DNA from: Winogradskyella schleiferi
GTDB taxonomy: Bacteria > Bacteroidota > Bacteroidia > Flavobacteriales > Flavobacteriaceae
Assembly: GCF_013394655.1 (NCBI RefSeq)
Contig: NZ_CP053351.1
Coordinates: 248,001 to 312,000, forward strand
Length of the DNA: 64,000 bases
Direction of reading: 5' to 3'
Below the pieces are notes generated by a model that saw only the letters and a list, made by a program, of their open reading frames with translations, did not search any database and was not told the origin of the DNA. Numbering within the stretch: position 1 is the stretch's first letter; each line of letters begins with the position of its first letter. Positions 1 to 6,398 of this stretch are shown here, piece by piece. Position numbers and translations under genes: made by a program.

Positions 1-1
1 T

Positions 2-322
2 CTGGATGTGAATTTACAAATCAACAAAGAGGCCAAAGCTAAATGTTTGTTAGTAAATATAGCTGATACACCAGACCAATGCGATTATTATTTAGGAGGC
101 ATCGTCACCAAAGGTCATGTGAAAATTGCTATTTCTACCAACGGAAAATCGCCAACAACAGCAAAACGTATCCGACAGTTTTTAGATGATGTTATACCAG
201 AAGATATCAATGAAATGGTTCTCAATCTCAACGAATTTAGAAAATCAATAAAAGGCAATTTTGAAGAAAAAGTCGAAAAAATGAATCAGGTGACGAGAGA
301 CTTGGTCAATAAAAAAAAGTAA
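2..322 (+). CDS. Siroheme synthase N-domain (precorrin-2 dehydrogenase/ferrochelatase), 5'-truncated by window
   Basis: This is the C-terminal part of a Met8/CysG-N type protein, which oxidises precorrin-2 with NAD+ and inserts iron to make siroheme for nitrite or sulfite reductases. The frame is open to the left edge; the GTG at 8 is an internal Val codon, so the true start lies outside the window. The visible part matches the family in LVNIADTPDQCDYY followed by a segment ending in AISTNGKSPTTAKRIR, which aligns with the CysG stretch leading into its conserved S-G/S-K-S/A-P motif. The uroporphyrinogen methyltransferase domain of CysG is absent, as is usual when the two activities are separate. 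It ends one base before moaD, so it is probably cotranscribed with the molybdopterin genes. That pairing suggests nitrate/nitrite assimilation, which is an inference. Confidence 0.82.
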   Translation: MDVNLQINKEAKAKCLLVNIADTPDQCDYYLGGIVTKGHVKIAISTNGKSPTTAKRIRQFLDDVIPEDINEMVLNLNEFRKSIKGNFEEKVEKMNQVTRDLVNKKK

Positions 323-323
323 A

Positions 324-560
324 ATGGCAGTTATAAAATATTATGGTGCAATTGCAGAAGCAGTAAAATGTAGTGAAGAACAAATGGCTGTGGCAGATTT
401 AAATATTTCAGATTGTATGGCGCTTTTAAAGGAAAAATACAATCTTCACGCACTGGAAGTTTCAATAGCATTAAATCAAAACTTAGTAGAAATGGACAGT
501 ACAATTAAATTAACGGATAGTGACGAAATAGCGTTGCTACCACCATTTGCAGGAGGCTGA
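324..560 (+). CDS. moaD: Molybdopterin synthase small subunit MoaD
   Basis: A 78-residue ubiquitin-fold protein, the usual MoaD size. It ends in LLPPFAGG; the terminal Gly-Gly is the residue pair that is adenylated by MoeB and converted to a thiocarboxylate, the sulfur donor for molybdopterin. It starts one base after the siroheme gene stop and is followed two bases later by moeB, so it lies inside an operon with its activating enzyme (moeB) and its large-subunit partner (moaE). The last Gly codons also form an AGGAGG just before the moeB TTG start. Confidence 0.93.
   Translation: MAVIKYYGAIAEAVKCSEEQMAVADLNISDCMALLKEKYNLHALEVSIALNQNLVEMDSTIKLTDSDEIALLPPFAGG
551..556 (+). promoter_or_regulatory. 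Shine-Dalgarno-like AGGAGG inside the moaD Gly-Gly codons, ahead of the moeB TTG
   Basis: AGGAGG at 551-556 is formed by the codons for Ala-Gly-Gly at the end of MoaD and lies six bases before the TTG at 563. Strong Shine-Dalgarno sites are uncommon in this phylum. Here it may compensate for the weak TTG start and couple moeB translation to moaD termination. Whether it acts this way is inference. Confidence 0.45.
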
Positions 561-562
561 TT

Positions 563-1615
563 TTGGAACGCTATAAACGACAAATACAATTACCACAAGT
601 TGGGGAAACTGGACAACAAAAACTAAAAAACGCAAAAATATTAGTTGTTGGCGCAGGAGGTTTGGGATGTGCAATTTTGCCGTATTTAACGGCTTCGGGA
701 ATTGAAACCATCGGAATAATAGATGGCGACACCATTGATGAAAGTAACTTGCATCGCCAGATTTTATATACCGAAAAAACAGTAAACCAGCAAAAAGTAA
801 CAGTCGCTAAAACACAGCTGGAAGCTTTGAATTCTAATGTAAAAATTCAAGTTTATAAATACTATTTATCTGGCGAAAATGCCATAGAAATTTTTAAAAT
901 CTATGATATTATTGTTGATGCAACAGATAGCATTCAAACCAGATATCTTATAAATGACGCTTGTATCATTGCGGACAAACCTTTTGTTTATGGTTCCATT
1001 TATCGATTTGAAGGACAAGTTTCGGTTTTCAATTATAAAAACGGACCAACCTATCGATGTTTATTTAAAAATAATAATACCAAAATAAATAACTGTGAAG
1101 ATGCTGGTGTTTTAGGCACTACTGTTGGTTTTATCGGCATGCTTCAAGCTAATGAAGTTATTAAAATGGTATTAGAAACAGGTGACATATTATCTGGAAA
1201 ATTACTTATTTATAACACTTTAAATAACACGCAGAATAGTATCAATTTCAATAAAACGGAAACTAAAATTATTGACGAAGCATTTTTTAATTCAGAATAT
1301 AAAACGCATAAGATAGAAGCTATATGTGTAAGTGAAGCGATTTCAAAAAAGACCATTTTCATAGATGTTCGAGAGTTGCATGAAACTCCAAAATTAACAT
1401 TGCCAAACAGCATCCAGATGCCATTATCGGTTTTAGAAACGGAATTAAAAAAATTAGATAAAAACAAAAGTTACGCCATTTTTTGCCAAAGCGGAAGACG
1501 AAGTTTAGAAGCTATCAAAATATTAAAACAGCATCGATTTAGCGATGTAAAGAACATTTCAGGAGGTGCAATTAAAATTCAAAATGATATAGAAAATGAA
1601 AAATGTATTTATTAA
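563..1615 (+). CDS. moeB: Molybdopterin-synthase adenylyltransferase MoeB with C-terminal rhodanese domain
   Basis: A 350-residue ThiF/MoeB/E1-like enzyme that adenylates the MoaD C-terminus. The N-terminal nucleotide-binding motif GAGGLG is at residues 30-35, followed by DGDTIDESNLHRQ with the E1-family Asp and Arg. The NCEDAG motif, with Cys at about 178, aligns with the conserved cysteine of E. coli MoeB. A C-terminal rhodanese domain (about 260-345) has an active-site loop CQSGRRS with Cys at about 308, so one polypeptide could both adenylate and sulfurate MoaD, as in eukaryotic MOCS3/Uba4. Oddity: the four zinc cysteines of E. coli MoeB are not conserved; only one of the first pair remains (YRC, about 166) and the second CxxC is missing. 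The start is TTG, since no ATG lies near, and the gene overlaps moaE by 20 bases. Confidence 0.9.
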   Translation: MERYKRQIQLPQVGETGQQKLKNAKILVVGAGGLGCAILPYLTASGIETIGIIDGDTIDESNLHRQILYTEKTVNQQKVTVAKTQLEALNSNVKIQVYKYYLSGENAIEIFKIYDIIVDATDSIQTRYLINDACIIADKPFVYGSIYRFEGQVSVFNYKNGPTYRCLFKNNNTKINNCEDAGVLGTTVGFIGMLQANEVIKMVLETGDILSGKLLIYNTLNNTQNSINFNKTETKIIDEAFFNSEYKTHKIEAICVSEAISKKTIFIDVRELHETPKLTLPNSIQMPLSVLETELKKLDKNKSYAIFCQSGRRSLEAIKILKQHRFSDVKNISGGAIKIQNDIENEKCIY

Positions 1616-2024
1616 AGGTCCAATAACACCAGAATTTATTGCAGATGCTATTGCCAAACACCAAACCAAGCACAACATTGGTGCGCACAATATTTTCTTG
1701 GGTCAAGTTAGGGCAGATGAAATTAAAAATAAAACCGTTGCTGGAATAGATTTTACGTGTTACGAAGACATGGCAAATCCAATATTGGAAGGTATCCGTG
1801 AAAAAGCATTTAAAACCTTCAATTTAACCTGCATGCATATTTACCATAGTTTGGGCGAAATAAAAGTAGGCGAGATTTGCTTTTTTGTGTTTGTTTCGGC
1901 AAAACACAGTAAGGAGGTTTATGATGCAACGGAATATCTTGTCAATATCGTAAAAAAGAAAGTGCCTTTATTTGGAAAGGAGATTTTTGACGACGATTCA
2001 CATCAATGGAAAGTGAACAAATAA
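1596..2024 (+). CDS. moaE: Molybdopterin synthase catalytic subunit MoaE
   Basis: A 142-residue large subunit of molybdopterin synthase, which transfers two sulfurs from MoaD thiocarboxylate to cyclic pyranopterin monophosphate. Family features are visible in order: GAHNIFLGQVR (about 29-39), CYEDMA, IYHSLGEIKVGE, and the C-terminal VKKKVPLFGKE, where the lysines at about 121 and 128 keep the seven-residue spacing of the E. coli catalytic Lys119/Lys126. Length is normal for the family. The start codon lies inside the 3' end of moeB, which suggests translational coupling. Confidence 0.94.
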   Translation: MKNVFIKGPITPEFIADAIAKHQTKHNIGAHNIFLGQVRADEIKNKTVAGIDFTCYEDMANPILEGIREKAFKTFNLTCMHIYHSLGEIKVGEICFFVFVSAKHSKEVYDATEYLVNIVKKKVPLFGKEIFDDDSHQWKVNK

Positions 2025-2036
2025 TAAATAGTAGTA

Positions 2037-2942
2037 ATGGTAGATATCACACATAAAATTAAAACGCTTCGGGTTGCCACAGCAGAAGCCATTGTAAAAG
2101 TGAGTAAGCAAGAAACAATCGATGCGCTCAACAACAATGCTGTGCCAAAAGGAAACGTTTTTGAAATGGCTAAAACCGCTGGATTGTTTGCGGTAAAAAC
2201 CACACATAATGTGATTCCTGATTGCCATCCTTTGCCGATTGAATTTACGGCAATCACTTATAAAATTGAAGGTTTAAGTGTGAAAATCAGCCTTACCATA
2301 AAGACCATTTATAAAACAGGTGTTGAGGTGGAGGCCATGCATGGAGCTTCTGTTGTAGCATTGACCATGTACGATATGTTAAAGCCTATTGATAAACAAA
2401 TTGAAATAGGAAACATAAAATTAGTAGAAAAAAGTGGAGGTAAAAGCAGTTTTAAAACGAAGCATCGATCACAATTAAAAGCGAGTGTTATTGTGTGTTC
2501 CGACTCAATTTCTGAAGGTAAAAAGGAAGATAGAGCAGGAAAAGCAATTATTGAGAAGTTGAAACAAAGCGCTATTAAAATCAGCAATTATGATATTATT
2601 CCTGATGAAATAGAAGCCATACGAAACAAAGCAATTTTATATTCCGAAACGTCCAATCTAGTCATATTTACGGGAGGAACTGGCTTATCTTATAGAGACG
2701 TTACACCTGAAGCATTAGAGCCTATTTTAGAACGAAGAATCCCTGGCGTGGAAGAAGCCATTAGAACTTATGGACAAGAACGCATGCCTTATGCCATGTT
2801 ATCTCGAAGCGTTGCCGGGACAATTGGCGATTGCCTAATTTTGGCATTACCAGGTTCTACCAATGGTGCAAAAGAATCCATGGACGCTGTTTTTCCGCAC
2901 TTAACACATGTGTTCAAAATACTAAAAGGCCAACAACATTAA
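2037..2942 (+). CDS. moaCB: Bifunctional MoaC-MoaB/Mog fusion: cPMP synthase plus molybdopterin adenylyltransferase
   Basis: A 301-residue fusion. Residues about 1-145 are MoaC, with GNVFEMAKTAG, CHPLPI, TGVEVEAMHGASVVALTMYD and KSGGKS. MoaC converts the cyclic 3',8-cH2GTP made by MoaA into cyclic pyranopterin monophosphate. Residues about 147-301 are MoaB/MogA-like, with VCSDSISEG, the TGGTGLSYRDVTPEA signature and LPGSTNGAKES, a domain that adenylates molybdopterin before molybdate insertion. The fusion is known in Bacteroidota and puts an early and a late pathway step in one chain. It starts 12 bases after moaE and ends two bases before moaA, so it is operonic. Confidence 0.92.
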   Translation: MVDITHKIKTLRVATAEAIVKVSKQETIDALNNNAVPKGNVFEMAKTAGLFAVKTTHNVIPDCHPLPIEFTAITYKIEGLSVKISLTIKTIYKTGVEVEAMHGASVVALTMYDMLKPIDKQIEIGNIKLVEKSGGKSSFKTKHRSQLKASVIVCSDSISEGKKEDRAGKAIIEKLKQSAIKISNYDIIPDEIEAIRNKAILYSETSNLVIFTGGTGLSYRDVTPEALEPILERRIPGVEEAIRTYGQERMPYAMLSRSVAGTIGDCLILALPGSTNGAKESMDAVFPHLTHVFKILKGQQH

Positions 2943-2944
2943 TA

Positions 2945-3952
2945 ATGCAAAAACAAGACAACATTTTAACCGATACTTTAGGTAGAAAACACAACTACCT
3001 AAGAATTTCGTTGACCGAAAAATGCAATTTGCGTTGTACCTATTGTATGCCGTCCGAAGGTGTACAATTAACACCAAGGCAACATTTAATGAATGCAGAT
3101 GAAGTCTTTGAAATTGCAAAAGTGTTTGTCGCAAATGGCGTCGATAAAATCAGGTTAACAGGTGGAGAACCACTCGTTAGAAAAGATTTTTCCGAAATTT
3201 TAAAGCGTTTATCCACTTTAAATACTATACTATCCATTACCACAAACGGCATTCTTGTGGATAGATTTATTGATGATTTTAAAACTTATGGACTCAACAA
3301 TATCAATGTGAGTTTAGACACTTTAAATGAAGAAAAATTCAATCACATAACCAGACGAGATCAATTTACAGAGGCCTATAATAACATCCATTTACTTATT
3401 GAAAATGGTTTTAAAGTCAAATTAAACGTTGTCCTGATTAAAGGATTTAACGATAATGAAATTACTGATTTTATTAAGCTCACCAAAGACTTACCGATTT
3501 CAATTCGCTTTATAGAGTTTATGCCATTTGATGGTAATAACTGGAATAAATCCAAATTGGTGACACAACATGAAATTCTGGAACAAACAACACATTATTT
3601 TGGGGCGAATCAACTCATAAAATTGCAGAATGAACAAAATTTCACGTCAAGGAGTTATAAAATTATTGGTTACAAAGGCCAATTCGGAATTATTAGTTCG
3701 GTGAGTAATCCGTTTTGTGATGGTTGTAATAGAATTCGTTTAACGGCCAATGGCAAGATAAAAAATTGCCTGTTTTCAAATAACGAAACCGATATACTGA
3801 CCGCTTTAAGAAATCAAGAATCCATTGAAGACTATATAGCCGAAGCAATTTATAAAAAATTACCAGTACGAGGAGGCATGGATAGTTTTGAATTGTTCAA
3901 TGACCCAAAACAACACTCTAAAAACAGGAGTATGATTACAATTGGGGGATAG
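2945..3952 (+). CDS. moaA: GTP 3',8-cyclase MoaA (radical SAM)
   Basis: A 335-residue radical SAM enzyme starting the molybdenum cofactor pathway from GTP. The N-terminal cluster motif is C27-N-L-R-C31-T-Y-C34, followed by the RLTGGEPLVR segment. The C-terminal [4Fe-4S] motif is FCDGC followed by NRIRLTANG and a third Cys. The chain ends in ITIGG, the C-terminal Gly-Gly tail that MoaA inserts into its active site. The ATG at 2945 is chosen over an in-frame upstream start at 2831 because it sits just after the moaCB stop and gives the family-typical N-terminus. Last gene of the operon; the next gene is convergent. Confidence 0.94.
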   Translation: MQKQDNILTDTLGRKHNYLRISLTEKCNLRCTYCMPSEGVQLTPRQHLMNADEVFEIAKVFVANGVDKIRLTGGEPLVRKDFSEILKRLSTLNTILSITTNGILVDRFIDDFKTYGLNNINVSLDTLNEEKFNHITRRDQFTEAYNNIHLLIENGFKVKLNVVLIKGFNDNEITDFIKLTKDLPISIRFIEFMPFDGNNWNKSKLVTQHEILEQTTHYFGANQLIKLQNEQNFTSRSYKIIGYKGQFGIISSVSNPFCDGCNRIRLTANGKIKNCLFSNNETDILTALRNQESIEDYIAEAIYKKLPVRGGMDSFELFNDPKQHSKNRSMITIGG

Positions 3953-4024
3953 GTTCAAGATAAAGATTTACAATTGAGAATGTGTAAAATTTTATCGAGA
4001 ATCAGAATATTTGAACTCACTTTG

Positions 4025-5149
4025 TTAATCCTGAAGCATCTCAACCGTAGCAACAGTTCTAAAACCAGCATGGTCAGATCCTGAATCTGGACTCATTCCC
4101 ATACGAGCTGAAATCCTAAAACTAGCGCAATACGAGGCATGGCATAAAAAAGAACCGCCTTTTATAACACGCTCTGCCTGATACGGATTCGATGGGCTAT
4201 AGGCTGTTTTTGCACCTTGCGGATTAATCAGTGGCTCTGACGTGTCAATGTCCTTATAATAATTCACATTAAAAAGATCACTGGTCAGTTCCCATACATT
4301 ACCCATCATATCATAAATTCCAATACTATTGGGTTCGTATGATTTTACTGGAGCAATCAATTCAAAACCATCGACACTTTCATTCTTAACAGGAAATGTG
4401 CCTTGCCATGTATTAGCTTTATCGATTAGAATTTCAGGATCATTTCCCCAAGTAAATATATTATCGGTTGCATTCCCTTGGGCTGCAGATTCCCATTCGG
4501 CTTCGGTCGGTAAACGTCGGTTTGCCCATTTGCAATAGGCTTCGGCATCTTCTAAAGCAATATGGACAACTGGAAAATTATCACGTCCTTCAATTGAGCT
4601 GTTTGGACCTTCAGGTTGTCTCCAATTGGCGCCGATTTTCCAGGTCCACCATTGGCTGTAATTATCCATATTCGCAACCGCATTCACATCCTTATTAAAT
4701 ATTAAACTTCCTGGTTGTAAGATGGAATCATGAGGTTTGGCGATACCCTCAGGTAGCTCTTTTTTCATTTCTTCCCAATCTATTGGTCGTTCGGCAACAG
4801 TGACATAATCTGTGGCATCAACAAAAGCTTTAAATTCTTTATTGGTAACTTCGGTGACATCGATAAAAAAGCCATCAACCTTAACTTGGTGTGCCGGTTT
4901 TTCGCGTATCATAGCAAATTGATCGCTTGGTTTAGCACCTTGTGTAAATGTTTTTCCCTCAACCCAAACCATGCCTTCAGGAGTGTTTATGTTTTCGGGC
5001 TTTACAATTAGAAGCTCATGATTTGTAGTCTTCGTAACTATTGGACTGCTTTTTTCAGTTGGCTTTTTATTGGTGTCATTTTTACAATTGAAGCAGGATA
5101 TTGATAAAACGATTAGGAGTAATCGGGATGCTTTATTTAGGGTATTCAT
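4025..5149 (-). CDS. Exported formylglycine-generating-enzyme-like lipoprotein
   Basis: A 374-residue SUMF1/FGE-fold protein. The N-terminus has a hydrophobic stretch ending LSIS-C, a plausible lipobox, with the mature protein outside the cytoplasm. The FGE-sulfatase domain fills the rest: VEGKTFTQGA, a segment containing DVTEVTNKEF, RRLPTEAEWESAA, GIYDMMGNVWE and KGGSFLCHASYCASFR. The last motif aligns with the human FGE catalytic segment, and both cysteines (about 336 and 341) are present, so this could be a true copper-dependent oxidase making formylglycine in sulfatases rather than one of the Cys-less structural relatives. No sulfatase lies in the window. It might instead be a surface-machinery relative of GldJ/GldK, but those belong to other loci. 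It has no operon partner here; moaA is convergent. Confidence 0.8.
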   Translation of the reverse strand: MNTLNKASRLLLIVLSISCFNCKNDTNKKPTEKSSPIVTKTTNHELLIVKPENINTPEGMVWVEGKTFTQGAKPSDQFAMIREKPAHQVKVDGFFIDVTEVTNKEFKAFVDATDYVTVAERPIDWEEMKKELPEGIAKPHDSILQPGSLIFNKDVNAVANMDNYSQWWTWKIGANWRQPEGPNSSIEGRDNFPVVHIALEDAEAYCKWANRRLPTEAEWESAAQGNATDNIFTWGNDPEILIDKANTWQGTFPVKNESVDGFELIAPVKSYEPNSIGIYDMMGNVWELTSDLFNVNYYKDIDTSEPLINPQGAKTAYSPSNPYQAERVIKGGSFLCHASYCASFRISARMGMSPDSGSDHAGFRTVATVEMLQD

Positions 5150-5289
5150 GTTGCGAATTTTGTTCGAGGTAAATATTATTTTCTGGGGCGCTCAGAAACT
5201 AAAGCCCTAACAAATATAGACATTGAATTTATAATCTTGTATTATTTTTATACCTCTTAACTTGTCTTTTTAAAACCTCAAAGTGTATT

Positions 5290-6243
5290 TTAAAACAAAG
5301 CAGAAGCAATAGCTTTCACATTATCACTTTTCCCCATAGAATAATAATGTAAAACAGGCACACCAGCGTTTTGAAGCTCTTTAGATTGTTCTATTGCCCA
5401 TTCAATACCAACCTGTCTTACGTCTTGATTTGTTTTACAATTTTCAACACTTTCAATTAAATCCTGTGGTAAATCTATTTTAAAAACTTGAGGTAACAAT
5501 TGTAAGTGTCGCTTCACAGCAATAGGTTTTATACCAGGAATAATAGGCACATTTATCCCTTCAGCTTTTGCGGCTTCAACAAATTCGAAAAACTTTTTAT
5601 TATCAAAAAACATTTGAGTGACGACATAATCCGCTCCTGCATCCACCTTTTCTTTTAAACGTTTTAAATCGGTTTTTAGGGAAGGTGCTTCTATATGTTT
5701 TTCGGGATAACCAGCAACACCAATACAAAAATCGGATTTATCATCGGCTTCAAGCACGTCGTGTAAATATTTCCCTTTGTTCAGGTTTTGAATCTGACTC
5801 ACCAAACCTTTTGCAAATTGGTGTCCACCATCACACGCTTCAAAATATTGTTGATGCTTCATGGCATCACCACGCAAAGCCATCACATTTTCAATCCCTA
5901 AATAATGGCAATCGACGAGCAGATATTCGGTTTCTTCCTTTGTAAATCCTCCACACAACACATGTGGAACCGTATCTATGTCATATTTATGCTTTATGGC
6001 TGCACAAATACCAACGGTTCCTGGTCGCATTCGTGTGATTTTTCGATCCAAAAGCCCATCTTTTTTAATATAAAGATATTCTTCTCTGGACGTTGTTACA
6101 TCAATAAACGGAGGATTGAATTCCATTAAAGGATCAATATTATTATATAATTGCTGAATGCTATTTCCCTTTTTTGGTGGAATTATTTCAAAGGAAAATA
6201 AGGTTTTTCCGTTAGCGTTTTTTATGTGTTCTGTTACTTTCAT
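5290..6243 (-). CDS. metF: Methylenetetrahydrofolate reductase MetF
   Basis: A 317-residue FAD enzyme reducing 5,10-methylene-THF to 5-methyl-THF, the methyl donor for MetH. It starts with KTLFSFEIIPPKKG, the conserved N-terminal strand, followed by DVTTSREE, the GGFTKEETEYLL region, NVMALRGD and a C-terminal YSMGK. Length is slightly above E. coli MetF (296). An upstream GTG at 6255 is in frame, but the ATG at 6243 gives the normal N-terminus. It is the last gene of the met operon. The 155 bases separating it from metH are mostly filled by two palindromic repeats. Confidence 0.94.
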   Translation of the reverse strand: MKVTEHIKNANGKTLFSFEIIPPKKGNSIQQLYNNIDPLMEFNPPFIDVTTSREEYLYIKKDGLLDRKITRMRPGTVGICAAIKHKYDIDTVPHVLCGGFTKEETEYLLVDCHYLGIENVMALRGDAMKHQQYFEACDGGHQFAKGLVSQIQNLNKGKYLHDVLEADDKSDFCIGVAGYPEKHIEAPSLKTDLKRLKEKVDAGADYVVTQMFFDNKKFFEFVEAAKAEGINVPIIPGIKPIAVKRHLQLLPQVFKIDLPQDLIESVENCKTNQDVRQVGIEWAIEQSKELQNAGVPVLHYYSMGKSDNVKAIASALF

Positions 6244-6278
6244 AATATTGCCCACGCAAGTGGATATCTCTTTAAAAC

Positions 6279-6298
6279 TCCCTTTAACTTCAAAGGGG
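6279..6298. repeat. Small palindrome in the metH-metF gap
   Basis: CCCTTT at 6280-6285 and AAAGGG at 6292-6297 form a hairpin with a six-base loop, 36 bases upstream of the metF ATG. The core resembles the short CCTTT/AAAGG palindromes scattered in flavobacterial intergenic DNA; that comparison is from memory. Confidence 0.45.
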
Positions 6299-6317
6299 AC
6301 ATTTTTTTATTTATTTT

Positions 6318-6397
6318 GGCGTTACCACTAGGGTCGCGCTTTCCGTTATATCTTTTTATCGTGCCTCTAAAAAGGATGCCACTACAATCGCTAACGC
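6318..6397. repeat. 80-bp REP-like palindromic element between metH and metF
   Basis: The element is bounded by GGCGTTA (6318-6324) and TAACGC (6392-6397), which are complementary. Inside, ATCTTTTTA and TAAAAAGGAT form a second, imperfect arm pair around a GC-richer tip, so the whole can fold as a long interrupted hairpin. It contains no coding sequence and ends two bases before the metH stop codon. I recall very similar elements as dispersed repeats in Flavobacteriaceae genomes. Transposition by a REP-associated transposase is a guess. Confidence 0.55.
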
Positions 6398-6398
6398 A

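Noticed and set aside
2831..2944. Upstream start for moaA at 2831
   Set aside because: It would overlap moaCB by over 100 bases and add residues that are an out-of-frame reading of moaCB.
6244..6255. GTG start of metF at 6255
   Set aside because: The ATG at 6243 gives the normal MetF N-terminus.
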